A DNA stretch of 64,000 bases from Polaribacter marinus (GTDB taxonomy: Bacteria > Bacteroidota > Bacteroidia > Flavobacteriales > Flavobacteriaceae), in assembly GCF_022662535.1 (NCBI RefSeq), contig NZ_JAKQYM010000001.1, positions 62,001 through 126,000 on the forward strand, given 5' to 3'. A model generated the notes under the pieces. It worked only from the letters and a program-made list of their open reading frames with translations. It had not been told where the DNA came from and searched no databases. The position numbers were made by a program, and so were the translations under genes. Of the stretch, positions 25,234 to 34,081 are shown piece by piece. Numbering within the stretch: the first letter of the stretch is position 1; each line of letters opens with the position of its first letter.

Positions 25234-26493
25234 TTAAATAAAACTTGATTGGTTTTTGGTTGTTTTTACACCTTTCTCAAATTTTGCTCTTAATGTTTTC
25301 ATATCATCACTTACCTTACGTTCAATCACTTTAGCATAAATTTGTGTTGTTGAAATGCGAGAATGACCTAAAAGTTTAGATACTGTTTCAATAGGTACGC
25401 CATTACTTAAAGTTACTGTTGTAGCAAATGTATGTCGTGCCAGATGAAATGTTAGATTCTTTTCTATTCTGCATAAATCTGCTATTTCTTTTAAATAAGC
25501 ATTTAATTTTTGGTTTGACATTTTTGGAAATACAGTAGCATTTGCTAATGATTTTGGATTTTCTTTATACTTATTAATTAAAGTAAGTGCTTTAGGTAGT
25601 ATAGGAATTCGTAAGGCATTGTTTGTTTTCTCTCTTTTCATAATTAACCACAACTCGCCATCTATACCATAATTAATATCACTTGCTGTTAAGTTTATTA
25701 CATCAATATAACTCAAGCCGGTGTAACAGGCGAAAACAAATAGATCCTTTACTAATTGTAGTCTTTCAATTGAATAATCTTTTTCTTCAATTTCGTTCAA
25801 TTCCATTTCAGTTAAATAGCCTCTTTCTACTTTTACAAATTTAGATTTGAAGTTTATAAACGGATCTCTTTCAATCCATTCCAGTTTATAAGATAGTGTA
25901 ATCATTTTTCTAAAGCGTTCAATATGCTTCATTACAGTATTGTTACCCATTGGTTTTTGGTGATCTGTGGGTGTGAAATTTCTTAAGTATTTTTCAAACT
26001 TTAAAATGAAATTATAATCCAATTGCTTTAAATACATATCTGTAACTTTATATTTTACAAAAATGAAATCTGCAATGTACCCTTGTGTTGTGAAGTAATT
26101 TTTTTGAGTACCCCATTTGAGTTTCCCTACCATATCTTCATTATGATATTTTATGATATCATTTAAAGAATAATTTTGTTCATCTTCTTTTAGGTAACGA
26201 GCCTTAACGGTTTGAGCTGAAGTAATCTTACCTTCGGATTTTAATTCGTTTTTGGATTGGTGAAGCTCTGAAGATACCTGGTCCAAATATGCGTTAATAA
26301 TTCGAGCCTCTTGGTTGGTTCCTTTTACTTTGTTTTTGGCAGAGCTCCAAAATTCAATTTTAATTTTTCGTTTGAGGCTAATTTCTGCTCTTTTCCCATT
26401 TACCGTTATACGTGCATAAAGAGGTGCTTTTCCATTTTTAGCTTTTGATAGTTTGAGCCAAAACAGAATACTAAACGTTGTCGAAGTTTTCAT
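25234..26493 (-). CDS. int: Tyrosine site-specific recombinase (integrase), IntDOT-like active site
   Basis: This 419-residue integrase has an N-terminal arm-binding domain (about 5-55, TFSILFWLKLSKAKNGKAPL), a SAM-like core-binding domain (about 108-205) and a catalytic domain (about 225-390). Catalytic residues are the HLAR box (His350, Arg353), His377 in LLGHSRIST and Tyr386 in QIYAKV; Lys286 is the likely beta-hairpin Lys. The first catalytic Arg of the family is replaced by Ser261 (CYTGLSYIDV). CTnDOT integrase IntDOT also has Ser there. The gene reads away from the 3' end of tRNA-Pro, so it probably integrates at that tRNA. Confidence 0.9.
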   Translation of the reverse strand: MKTSTTFSILFWLKLSKAKNGKAPLYARITVNGKRAEISLKRKIKIEFWSSAKNKVKGTNQEARIINAYLDQVSSELHQSKNELKSEGKITSAQTVKARYLKEDEQNYSLNDIIKYHNEDMVGKLKWGTQKNYFTTQGYIADFIFVKYKVTDMYLKQLDYNFILKFEKYLRNFTPTDHQKPMGNNTVMKHIERFRKMITLSYKLEWIERDPFINFKSKFVKVERGYLTEMELNEIEEKDYSIERLQLVKDLFVFACYTGLSYIDVINLTASDINYGIDGELWLIMKREKTNNALRIPILPKALTLINKYKENPKSLANATVFPKMSNQKLNAYLKEIADLCRIEKNLTFHLARHTFATTVTLSNGVPIETVSKLLGHSRISTTQIYAKVIERKVSDDMKTLRAKFEKGVKTTKNQSSFI

Positions 26494-26544
26494 ATCTTTC
26501 GTCTTTAGTTAAACATTTGTTTACTGACGAAAGTCAAATCAATA

Positions 26545-26585
26545 ATTCGGTTACCTATATACCTATTATAAAATGGTAACCGAAT
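26545..26585. repeat. 11-base inverted repeat with flanking ACCTAT motifs (possible integrase sites)
   Basis: ATTCGGTTACC (26545-26555) and GGTAACCGAAT (26575-26585) are perfect inverted arms 19 bases apart. The spacer contains a second ACCTAT and the complement ATAGGT follows the right arm. It lies between the integrase start and the tRNA, where arm-type or core integrase sites, or an integrase operator, would be expected. Confidence 0.5.
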
Positions 26586-26629
26586 AGGTCACTTTTTTAA
26601 TCAAATAATATCAAATCTTATGATTGCTT

Positions 26630-26670
26630 AAAAATCATAAAACCTCGATAATCTTACGATTACCAAGGTT
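26630..26670 (-). terminator. Terminator of tRNA-Pro
   Basis: On the minus strand a 13-pair stem (arms 26658-26670 and 26641-26653, with two G-U pairs) closed by a GTAA loop is followed by a T-rich stretch. It lies 27 bases past the tRNA 3' end. Confidence 0.65.
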
Positions 26671-26696
26671 TTGATGTTAATTGATTATTAATTTTG

Positions 26697-26771
26697 TCGG
26701 GGTGGCAGGATTCGAACCTGCGACCTCCTCGTCCCAAACGAGGCGCGATGACCGGGCTACGCTACACCCCG
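26697..26771 (-). tRNA. tRNA-Pro (anticodon UGG)
   Basis: Read on the minus strand the gene gives acceptor arms CGGGGTG and CACCCCG, the anticodon stem CCTCG/CGAGG with loop TTTGGGA (anticodon TGG, proline) and the T-loop GGTTCGAATCC. The discriminator base is A at 26697 and CCA is not encoded. The 3' end faces the integrase, so it is the likely attachment site of the island. Confidence 0.95.
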
Positions 26772-26785
26772 AAAATTTCGGATTG

Positions 26786-26793
26786 CAAATATA
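26786..26793 (-). promoter_or_regulatory. Promoter -7 box for tRNA-Pro
   Basis: TATATTTG on the minus strand matches the Bacteroidota -7 consensus TAnnTTTG, 14 bases before the tRNA 5' end. No clear -33 box was identified. Confidence 0.5.
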
Positions 26794-26912
26794 TAACTTT
26801 TATTAAAATATTGCTACTTTTTTGTATTTTTTTTCAGATATAAGATTGTTTTTTTTTATTGTCAAATTGTCAAAAGATATTCACAATAAATTTTTTAAAA
26901 CTTAAAAAAAAT

Positions 26913-26920
26913 TACATTTG
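26913..26920 (+). promoter_or_regulatory. Promoter -7 box for trxB
   Basis: TACATTTG matches TAnnTTTG, 22 bases before the trxB start codon. No clear -33 box is visible. Confidence 0.5.
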
Positions 26921-26942
26921 TAATTGTAAAAATATTTATAAA

Positions 26943-27890
26943 ATGTCAGAGACTATAGAAAGAATAAAATGCCTAATTATAGGTTCGGGACCAGCAGGCT
27001 ATACAGCAGCAATTTATGCCGCTAGAGCAGATATGAAACCAGTAATGTATACTGGAATGCAAATGGGAGGACAATTAACTACAACAACTGAAGTTGATAA
27101 TTACCCTGGATATCCAAACGGTACAGATGGTACTGCCATGATGAATGATTTGCAACAACAAGCAGAACGTTTTGGGACCGATGTTCGTTTTGGTTTGGTT
27201 ACTAAAGTGGATTTGAGTACTGAAGTAGGTGGAATTCATAAAGTTACTGTTGATGAATCTAAAGTGATTGAGGCAGAAACAATTATTATATCTACAGGCG
27301 CAACTGCTAAATATTTAGGTTTAGAAAGTGAGCAACGTTTAATTGGTGGAGGTGTTTCTGCTTGTGCAACTTGTGATGGTTTTTTCTATAAAGGTCAGGA
27401 TGTAATTGTAGTAGGAGCAGGAGATACGGCTGCTGAAGAAGCAACATATTTGGCTAATATTTGTAATAAAGTTACGATGTTGGTAAGAAAAGATACCATG
27501 AGAGCATCAAAGGCAATGCAACATAGAGTAAATAAAACTAAAAACATTGAGGTTTTGTTTAATTCTGAGTTAGATGAGGTTTTAGGAGATAATGTAGTGG
27601 AAGGAGTTAGGGTTATAAATAATCAAACACAAGCAAAACATGAAATTGCGGTTACTGGAGTTTTTATCGCTATTGGACACAAACCAAATTCAGATTTATT
27701 TAAAGGTGTTTTAGATATGGATGAAGTAGGGTATTTAATTACAAAAGGAAAATCAAGTAAAACCAATTTACCAGGAGTTTTTGCAGCAGGAGATATACAA
27801 GATAAAGAATATAGACAAGCTGTTACAGCAGCAGGTTCTGGTTGTATGGCTGCTTTAGATGCAGAACGTTATTTAGGGGCTTTAGAATAG
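26943..27890 (+). CDS. trxB: Thioredoxin-disulfide reductase
   Basis: This 315-residue flavoenzyme uses NADPH to reduce thioredoxin. It shows the FAD-binding GSGPAGYTAAIYAARA (about 13-28), the redox CATCDG motif, the NADPH-binding VVGAGDTAAEEA, and FAAGDIQD near the C-terminus. I choose the ATG at 26943. An in-frame start at 26859 would add 28 residues without similarity and would lie upstream of the promoter box at 26913. A terminator follows at 27908-27943. It is the first chromosomal gene outside the island. Confidence 0.95.
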   Translation: MSETIERIKCLIIGSGPAGYTAAIYAARADMKPVMYTGMQMGGQLTTTTEVDNYPGYPNGTDGTAMMNDLQQQAERFGTDVRFGLVTKVDLSTEVGGIHKVTVDESKVIEAETIIISTGATAKYLGLESEQRLIGGGVSACATCDGFFYKGQDVIVVGAGDTAAEEATYLANICNKVTMLVRKDTMRASKAMQHRVNKTKNIEVLFNSELDEVLGDNVVEGVRVINNQTQAKHEIAVTGVFIAIGHKPNSDLFKGVLDMDEVGYLITKGKSSKTNLPGVFAAGDIQDKEYRQAVTAAGSGCMAALDAERYLGALE

Positions 27891-27907
27891 TGGCTAAATT
27901 AGTATAT

Positions 27908-27943
27908 AAAAAAAGAGATTGCATATTGCAATCTCTTTTTTTT
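27908..27943. terminator. Bidirectional terminator
   Basis: AAAAGAGATTGCA (27911-27923) and TGCAATCTCTTTT (27927-27939) form a perfect 13-pair stem with a TAT loop, with T-runs on both strands. It separates the convergent trxB and DnaJ/KTSC genes. Confidence 0.85.
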
Positions 27944-27962
27944 ATACTTATTGTTTTAATTT

Positions 27963-28409
27963 TTAAGCTAAAACAGAAGCCTTCATAGACTTTCTATAGA
28001 TAAAAGAATTAAAAATATTTCTTTTACCAAAATTATTCATAGATTTTGCGTTTACAAATTTCCCGAAAAGAATTTTACTAACACCAAAGTATTCGTATTT
28101 ATTTCCGTCTGTAAAAGTAACTTCTAACAACATACTTTTATGGTGCCAATCTGCAACCTGAAATTCTGTAATAGTTGTTTTATAGGCATCTAAATTAGCT
28201 TCTTTAGTTTCTGGAGCAATACTTACTAAAAAATGATATCCATCAATAATTTGTGTGCTTACGATTTCTGCTTCATCCTTCTTTTCTTGTTCTGTAAACT
28301 TATCTGGATGCCATTCTTTTACCAAACCTCTGTAAGTAGTTTTTAACTCTTTTAAATTAATAGCTCCTTCTACTTTAAAAAGTTTTTTATATTCTTTAAT
28401 ACGCTTCAT
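27963..28409 (-). CDS. DnaJ-like/KTSC domain protein
   Basis: This 148-residue protein has an N-terminal J-like domain (about 5-65) with the HPD motif in VKEWHPDKF (about 31-39), which stimulates Hsp70 ATPase. The C-terminal part (about 92-135) resembles the KTSC domain (LLEVTFTDGNKYEYFGV, then KSMNNFGKRNIFNSF). No membrane segment is visible. The client or function is unknown. It is transcribed convergently to trxB. Confidence 0.7.
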   Translation of the reverse strand: MKRIKEYKKLFKVEGAINLKELKTTYRGLVKEWHPDKFTEQEKKDEAEIVSTQIIDGYHFLVSIAPETKEANLDAYKTTITEFQVADWHHKSMLLEVTFTDGNKYEYFGVSKILFGKFVNAKSMNNFGKRNIFNSFIYRKSMKASVLA

Positions 28410-28611
28410 TTACCTTGTTTTCAAATTGCGTGCAAAAGTAATCTAATTATCTGAAATATAATGAAGTAAATTGTTTTAAATAATCGCAATAATTGATTCT
28501 GAATAAAAACCTAAAATTTAAAAATTGAAATTATTATTTGATAACTGATATTTATCATTTTATGACCTCTTCTTGTTTTGCAACTTTACAGTAAAATCAA
28601 ACGTATTTATT

Positions 28612-29388
28612 ATGAAAAAAAGTAGTTCTCATTTTCAAAGCAAAAGCGAATTTCGATTATTGGTAACCGAATCATTCTCTGGATTGATTGAATTTAAAAA
28701 AGATGAAAATCAAACTTCATTTAATGACTTAGTTTTAAAAATCTTACCAGAAATAAGAAAATATGTAAATCAAAGATTAAAAACAGCAATTAAAAAAGGA
28801 TGTTTTTCTAAAAAGAAATATAAAGCAGATGATTTTATTGATCAACTTTTTATAACGATATATGATAATATTGAAGAAGTAAAAAATGAAAATGATTTCT
28901 ATTTATGGTTGTTTAAAAAGACAAATGAATTGTTAGACGATATTATTGTTGAAGAAGAATTTGATGATTTGTTTTTTAAGAATATAGATGATTATTCTAA
29001 GCCAGAATGGGATGCAATGCAAGAGAAATATAGTACTGATGGAGGGGGAGACTTGTTATTGATAGAAGAATTAGATGATCTGTCTTATAATCATAATGAT
29101 TATAGTTTAAATCATGTATTTGTAGAAGATAATGAAAGAGATTTGTTAGAAAAATTAGATAAAGAAATAAGCGAAGAAAAAATTAAAGAACACATAGATT
29201 TGGTCTTACATAATTTACCTTCTAACATGCGCATCGTTTTCTATTTATATACAAATCAAAAATTAAAAATAGAAGAAATTGCAGAGGTGCAACAGAAAAC
29301 GATTGCAGAAGTTGAAAGTATTTTAAGTGATGCAAAAAAAGCAATTCAAAGAAGTTTATTAAATAGATATTCTTCTGTTGATGATTAA
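28612..29388 (+). CDS. Sigma-70-like protein with acidic linker
   Basis: I use the ATG at 28612 (258 residues); a TTG at 28573 would add 13 residues. The N-terminal part (about 25-115) resembles sigma region 2 (LKILPEIRKYVNQRLK, DDFIDQLFITIYDNI). The C-terminal part (about 195-250) resembles region 4 with a helix-turn-helix: LPSNMRIVFYLYTNQKLKIEEIAEV then VESILSDAKKAIQRS. Between them is an unusually acidic stretch (about 115-190). I read it as an atypical sigma-70 family factor, common in Flavobacteriaceae; the regulon is unknown. No anti-sigma gene is adjacent. Confidence 0.6.
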   Translation: MKKSSSHFQSKSEFRLLVTESFSGLIEFKKDENQTSFNDLVLKILPEIRKYVNQRLKTAIKKGCFSKKKYKADDFIDQLFITIYDNIEEVKNENDFYLWLFKKTNELLDDIIVEEEFDDLFFKNIDDYSKPEWDAMQEKYSTDGGGDLLLIEELDDLSYNHNDYSLNHVFVEDNERDLLEKLDKEISEEKIKEHIDLVLHNLPSNMRIVFYLYTNQKLKIEEIAEVQQKTIAEVESILSDAKKAIQRSLLNRYSSVDD

Positions 29389-29412
29389 TCTTTTTTTGTT
29401 GGGCAATAGTTT

Positions 29413-30228
29413 TTAGTAAGAAATTATTTTTTTACGACGAATAGAGTCTTTTTGAAAATTAGACCAGTTATATTTCCCTTCTAAAATTCCTTTTGTTTCC
29501 CAGTCTCCATAAATAGGGTTGGGTAAAACAATGAATTTTCTACCAAAAAATGTTTTTAAACTATCAACACTTTTATTTCTTTGTTTTGTATTGCGGTTTT
29601 CAAATATTGAAGAAAAATCAGATAAGTTATCACCTAGAAATAGCACAATCTGATGTGTTTTTCTAATGTGATTTCTTCTGGTTTCTTTTTCACTACTGTT
29701 TGTTTTTAATATTACATGAGTTTCATCTGCAAATGGAAAACCTTCTGATTTTAAATTTTCGATGGTTTCTTTTGTTTGGTTTGAAGATCTATTAGAAACA
29801 TAGAAGACTTCTACTCCTTTACTTTTTGCGTAATTAAAAAAAGCGACTGCTCCAGGAATGGCATTTGCTTTTTTCTTTTGCACCCATTCTGTCCATCTTA
29901 AAGTAGAATAATTTTCATCTAATTCTACCTGTTTGCCACTATAAGGACTATTGTCTAGTAAAGTCTCATCAATATCTGTAACAATTGCATATGGTTTGTT
30001 AAACTCATTTTTGGTAAGAATATTCTCTAGTTGAAGTTTTGCCAAATTGTATGCTTGATAAGTTAGAGCTTTATATTCTGCAGCATTCTGTTGCCATAAA
30101 ATTGATTGTATTGTGTGTTCTTTAATAGGAATGCTATTGTTATTTTCTATTTTGACTTGATTTATTTGTGATTTACATCCAATAAGTACAATAAATACAA
30201 AAAGAAAAATAAAGATTTTGTTTTTCAT
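29413..30228 (-). CDS. 5'-nucleotidase, lipoprotein e(P4) type (class C acid phosphatase)
   Basis: This 271-residue HAD-type phosphatase has a lipoprotein signal (lipobox VLIGC, Cys near 18). The catalytic motif DIDETLLDN (about 88-96) carries the nucleophile Asp, VSNRS (about 144-148) is motif II and FLGDNLSDF (about 197-205) is motif III. Family members dephosphorylate nucleotides such as NMN or AMP outside the cytoplasm. It is the last gene of a small operon with 30235-30600 and 30619-30834. Confidence 0.88.
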   Translation of the reverse strand: MKNKIFIFLFVFIVLIGCKSQINQVKIENNNSIPIKEHTIQSILWQQNAAEYKALTYQAYNLAKLQLENILTKNEFNKPYAIVTDIDETLLDNSPYSGKQVELDENYSTLRWTEWVQKKKANAIPGAVAFFNYAKSKGVEVFYVSNRSSNQTKETIENLKSEGFPFADETHVILKTNSSEKETRRNHIRKTHQIVLFLGDNLSDFSSIFENRNTKQRNKSVDSLKTFFGRKFIVLPNPIYGDWETKGILEGKYNWSNFQKDSIRRKKIISY

Positions 30229-30234
30229 TAGGAA

Positions 30235-30600
30235 CTATATTTTAATAATGTCAGTAGGAGTTTCTATCAAAATGGTAATATCACCTCTTAAGGCAATAGG
30301 TTGTTTCATAATTTCAGGATTGTGTTGAATCATTTTTATCCAATCATTCGTAGAGAAATCATGATGTTCAAAATTAGAAGTGTAGGAAGGATGCTCTTGA
30401 TTAACTAAGTCTTTAACACTTATTTTTAACCTGTCTGCCAGTTCAATAATTTGGGTTCCTGTTATTTTTGTTTTTAATAAATCAATTTCTAGAATTGCCA
30501 AACCTTCTGCTTTAGCATAGGCCAAAGTTTGTTTTGCTCTTACAGATTTTGAATGATAAAACAATGTGATTTGATAGTTAGATGTAGCTATTTCTCCCAT
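30235..30600 (-). CDS. ArsC/Spx-fold protein lacking the catalytic cysteine
   Basis: This 121-residue protein follows the ArsC/Spx fold: ITLFYHSKSVRAKQTLAYA (about 11-29), then EIDLLKTKITGTQIIELAD, and a C-terminal PIALRGDITILIETP with the conserved Pro-Ile and Arg. The cysteine of the family's N-terminal motif aligns with Val20 here, so arsenate reductase activity is unlikely. No Cys occurs elsewhere in the protein. It may be a redox-inactive relative with a binding role. Unknown function otherwise. Confidence 0.65.
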   Translation of the reverse strand: MGEIATSNYQITLFYHSKSVRAKQTLAYAKAEGLAILEIDLLKTKITGTQIIELADRLKISVKDLVNQEHPSYTSNFEHHDFSTNDWIKMIQHNPEIMKQPIALRGDITILIETPTDIIKI

Positions 30601-30618
30601 TATATTGATTTTTAGGTT

Positions 30619-30834
30619 TTACTGATTTGCTTTATGTGTTTCTATATGGTGTAGTAATAATTGCTTTAAACTCCCAAGATAGTCTTGCATTATTTTTACA
30701 TCCATATGCGGGTGATTTACAGAAGGAATTGTTAATGGGTTTTCATCTAAAGATCTATACAGTTCTGGATAATTTGTTTCTATGTTTGTTGTTAACTGTG
30801 TAATTTCTGTTAAAAGGGTTTGAAGATTTTTCAT
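30619..30834 (-). CDS. Small conserved-looking protein of unknown function
   Basis: With the ATG at 30834 the protein has 71 residues. An upstream frame to 30909 adds a hydrophobic run that is probably not translated. It is mostly helical (LLTEITQLTTNIETNYPELYRSL...), with PSVNHPHMDVKIMQDYLGSL in the middle and HHIETHKANQ at the end. I do not recognise a family. It is cotranscribed with the ArsC-like and e(P4) genes. Confidence 0.6.
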   Translation of the reverse strand: MKNLQTLLTEITQLTTNIETNYPELYRSLDENPLTIPSVNHPHMDVKIMQDYLGSLKQLLLHHIETHKANQ

Positions 30835-30956
30835 AATTATTAGCGTTACAATTAGTACTAAGCATCTTACTTTTTTATGTTTAAAAAGTAGAATAACAAA
30901 AATACTCATTTTAAAGGTGAATTCATATAATATAAATCAGACTCTAATGTTAAAAT

Positions 30957-30992
30957 AAAAAAAAGAGACCATCAAAATAGACGATCTCTTTT
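30957..30992 (-). terminator. Terminator of the beta-oxidation operon
   Basis: On the minus strand AAAAGAGA (30992-30985) pairs with TCTCTTTT (30968-30961) and a run of eight T follows. It lies about 57 bases after the acyl-CoA dehydrogenase stop. Confidence 0.7.
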
Positions 30993-31048
30993 AAACAAAC
31001 AACTAATTCTTAAAACCTGAATAGTTTTAAAAAGTATTTTAGTGATTT

Positions 31049-32857
31049 TTAGAAGCAGTATTTATTTTCTGCTTTTAATTTTTCTGCAATAGTATTACGT
31101 AAAGCAACAACGTTAGGATAATTTGCGTATTTAGAAAAACGCTTTAATCCCATTAACAACATACGTTGTTCATCTCCTTCAGCAAAAGAAACAATTCCTT
31201 CTTTACCATTTTTGGTGATAATTTCAACAGCATTGTATAAGTATAGTTTTGCCATTGCTATTTGTCCTTCTTGTTTTTCTTCACCAAAACGTTTTACGTT
31301 TTTCTCTGTACGTAATAATGTAGACTCTGCTATATAAACTTCGTTTAAAATATTTGCAGCTGACATTAATATTTGTTGGTGAGATTCTAAATCTGTTCCG
31401 TATTTTTGAATTGCAGACCCTGCTACCATTAAGAAAATTTTCTTCATTTTAGCAATCATTTCTTTTTCTTCAGCAAATAATTCTGAATAATCTGGAGTAT
31501 CAAAAGAAGGAATTCCCATCAATTCATCTGCAACAGCAGTTGCTGGTCCAAGTAAATCTACATGACCCTTCATTGCTTTTTTTACTAACATACCTACAGA
31601 TAACATTCTATTGATTTCGTTGGTACCTTCATAAATACGAGCAATTCTAGCATCTCTCCAAGCTGCTTCCATAGGAGTTTCTTCCGAAAATCCCATCCCT
31701 CCAAAAATTTGAATTCCTTCATCTGCACATGCTTGTACATCTTCTGAAACAGCAACTTTTAGGATAGAGCATTCAATTGCATATTCTTCTACACCTTTTA
31801 ATTCTGCTTCTTGATGAGAATTTCCAGCGGCTAATCTCATGGCAATTCTGTCTTCAATATTTTTAGCAGCTCTATAACTTGCAGATTCTCCTGCATACGT
31901 ATTGGTTGCCATTTCTGCTAATTTTGATTTGATAGCACCAAAATCTGCAATAGGAGTTTTAAATTGTTTACGTTCTGTAGCGTATTGTAATGCTGTTTCT
32001 AAAACTCTTCTTTGAGAGTCTAAACAAGCAGCAGCTAATTTAATACGTCCAACATTTAAGGCGTTTACAGCTATTTTAAATCCTCCTCCTCTTACAGATA
32101 ACATGTTTTCTGCAGGAACAACTGTATCGTTAAAAAAGACTTGACGAGTAGAACTTGCACGAATACCTAATTTGTGCTCTTCTTCACCTAACGTAATTCC
32201 GTTAGGATTTGCAGCATCATATTCAACGATAAATCCAGTAATATTTTTATCATTTTCAATACGAGCAAAAACAATCATCAAATTACAGAAACCTGCATTT
32301 GAAATCCACATTTTTTGTCCGTTAATTTTATATGATTTTCCATCAGCAGAAATTTCTGCCATGGTTTTACCTGAATTTGCATCAGATCCTGCTCCTGGTT
32401 CAGTTAAACAGTAAGCCCCCATCCATTCTCCGGTAGCTAATTTAGGGACATATTTTTGTTTTTGTTCTTCTGTTCCGTATAAAGTAATTGGCATTGTACC
32501 AATTCCTGTATGTGCTCCAAAAGCAGTACTCAAAGATCCATTTCCACTAGAGATATATTCGCAGGTAATCATTGTAGAAACAAAGCCCATTCCCATTCCT
32601 CCATATTCTTCTGGAACAGCAACACCTAAGAATCCAAGTTCTCCGGCTTTTTTCATTACTTCTTCTGTCAGTTTGTAATCTTTGGCTTCAAATCGATCTC
32701 TATTGGCTATGATTTCACGCTCGTTAAATTCTTTAACGGCTTCTTTCATCATTACTTGTTCTTCTGAAAAATCTTCAGGAGTAAATACGTCTTCACATGC
32801 AGTTTCTTTTACTAAAAACTGGCCTCCTCTTAAGATCTCTTTTTCTGTTGCTTCCAT
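31049..32857 (-). CDS. fadE: Acyl-CoA dehydrogenase (long-chain type)
   Basis: This 602-residue flavoenzyme carries out the first step of beta-oxidation. The N-terminal and middle domains have YCLTEPGAGSDANSGKT (FAD/substrate binding) and MWISNAGFCNLMIVFARI; the C-terminal helical domain has LQYATERKQFKTPIADFGAI and IFGGMGFSEETPMEAAWRDARI, followed by RIYEGTNEINR. About 190 residues beyond the usual acyl-CoA dehydrogenase core form a C-terminal extension as in very-long-chain enzymes. It is the last gene of the operon marR-fadB-fadA-fadE. Confidence 0.92.
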   Translation of the reverse strand: MEATEKEILRGGQFLVKETACEDVFTPEDFSEEQVMMKEAVKEFNEREIIANRDRFEAKDYKLTEEVMKKAGELGFLGVAVPEEYGGMGMGFVSTMITCEYISSGNGSLSTAFGAHTGIGTMPITLYGTEEQKQKYVPKLATGEWMGAYCLTEPGAGSDANSGKTMAEISADGKSYKINGQKMWISNAGFCNLMIVFARIENDKNITGFIVEYDAANPNGITLGEEEHKLGIRASSTRQVFFNDTVVPAENMLSVRGGGFKIAVNALNVGRIKLAAACLDSQRRVLETALQYATERKQFKTPIADFGAIKSKLAEMATNTYAGESASYRAAKNIEDRIAMRLAAGNSHQEAELKGVEEYAIECSILKVAVSEDVQACADEGIQIFGGMGFSEETPMEAAWRDARIARIYEGTNEINRMLSVGMLVKKAMKGHVDLLGPATAVADELMGIPSFDTPDYSELFAEEKEMIAKMKKIFLMVAGSAIQKYGTDLESHQQILMSAANILNEVYIAESTLLRTEKNVKRFGEEKQEGQIAMAKLYLYNAVEIITKNGKEGIVSFAEGDEQRMLLMGLKRFSKYANYPNVVALRNTIAEKLKAENKYCF

Positions 32858-32885
32858 TGTATAAATTTTTTAATCTTTTTTTTTG

Positions 32886-34076
32886 TTAATTTAGAAATTC
32901 GAAAATACCAGCAGCACCCTGACCTGTACCAACGCACATGGTTACCATTCCGTATTTTCCTTGCATATTACGCTTGCGCATTTCATCAAATAATTGAACA
33001 GATAGTTTTGCTCCAGTACAACCTAATGGGTGTCCAAGTGCAATTGCACCTCCATTTACATTAATAATGTCTGCGTCTAATCCTAATTCACGAATTACCG
33101 CTAAAGATTGAGAGGCAAAAGCTTCGTTCAATTCAATTAAGCTAATGTCTTCTTGTTTTAATCCTGCTTGTTTTAATGCTTTTGGTATAGCAGCAACGGG
33201 TCCAATTCCCATAATTCTAGGAGGAACACCAGCAGCAGCATAACTTACCATACGTGCAATTGGTTTTAGATTTAATTCTTTTACCATCTCTTCACTCATT
33301 ACCATTACAAAGGCAGCACCATCACTTGTTTGTGATGAGTTACCAGCTGTAACGCTTCCGTTGGTAGCAAATACTGGACGTAAACGTTCTAAACCTGCAA
33401 TGTTAGAACCTTTACGTGGTCCTTCATCTTTGGTTACAGTGTATTTTCTCGTTGCTTTTTTTCCTTTAGCATCAACATAAGTCTCTTCTACTTCAATAGG
33501 AACAATTTGATCTTGAAAACGGTCTTCAGCTTGTGCTTTTAATGCTTTTAAATGTGAGTTTAATGCAAATTCATCTTGATCTTTACGAGAAATGTTATAT
33601 TTTTTGGCAACTTCTTCTGCAGTGTTACCCATTCCCCAGTAATAATCTGCATGACCTGCAGCAACAGTATCGTAGTTTAATTCTGGTTTAAAACCTGTCA
33701 TTGGTACAGAACTCATACTTTCTGCTCCACCAGCAATAATACAATCTGCCATTCCAGACTGAATTTTAGCAACTGCCATGCTAATAGTTTCTAGACCTGA
33801 AGAACAAAAACGGTTTACGGTAACCCCAGGAACTTCTTCAATTTTTAAACCCATTAAAGAAATTAAACGTGCCATATTTAATCCTTGTGAACCTTCTGGC
33901 ATTGCGTTACCAACAATTACATCATCAATACGTTTTTTATCGAATTCAGGTAACTTCTCCATCATATACTCGATAGTTTCAGCAGCTAATTCGTCAGCTC
34001 TTTTAAATCTGAACACCCCTTTTTTGGATTTTCCAATGGCTGTTCTATATCCTTTTACTATATATGCTGTTTTCAT
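32886..34076 (-). CDS. fadA: Acetyl-CoA C-acyltransferase (3-ketoacyl-CoA thiolase)
   Basis: This 396-residue thiolase carries out the last step of beta-oxidation. The acylated Cys lies in [11 protein letters not shown] (Cys near 91); [20 protein letters not shown] and the C-terminal [10 protein letters not shown] carry the remaining catalytic residues. Its gene starts 5 bases after the stop of the multifunctional fadB-like gene, so the alpha and beta parts of the complex are made together. Confidence 0.95.
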   Translation of the reverse strand: MKTAYIVKGYRTAIGKSKKGVFRFKRADELAAETIEYMMEKLPEFDKKRIDDVIVGNAMPEGSQGLNMARLISLMGLKIEEVPGVTVNRFCSSGLETISMAVAKIQSGMADCIIAGGAESMSSVPMTGFKPELNYDTVAAGHADYYWGMGNTAEEVAKKYNISRKDQDEFALNSHLKALKAQAEDRFQDQIVPIEVEETYVDAKGKKATRKYTVTKDEGPRKGSNIAGLERLRPVFATNGSVTAGNSSQTSDGAAFVMVMSEEMVKELNLKPIARMVSYAAAGVPPRIMGIGPVAAIPKALKQAGLKQEDISLIELNEAFASQSLAVIRELGLDADIINVNGGAIALGHPLGCTGAKLSVQLFDEMRKRNMQGKYGMVTMCVGTGQGAAGIFEFLN

Positions 34077-34081
34077 TTTTC

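Larger units (their letters stand above)
1..26697. mobile_element. Right-hand part of an integrative element at tRNA-Pro (left end outside window)
   Basis: Nearly all genes here lie on the minus strand. The stretch combines integration and excision genes (tyrosine recombinase at 25234-26493, excisionase-like HTH at 3774-4052, RteC at 4372-5217), replication-type genes (2364-3740), two metal-resistance operons and a putative defence or toxin operon. The integrase gene reads away from the 3' end of tRNA-Pro at 26697, and genes beyond that point (trxB onward) look like ordinary chromosome. Integration next to a tRNA 3' end is typical of genomic islands. I saw no second copy of the tRNA 3' end to the left, so the other junction probably lies before base 1. 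No conjugation (tra) genes are visible, so I cannot say whether the element is self-transmissible or only mobilizable. Confidence 0.75.
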
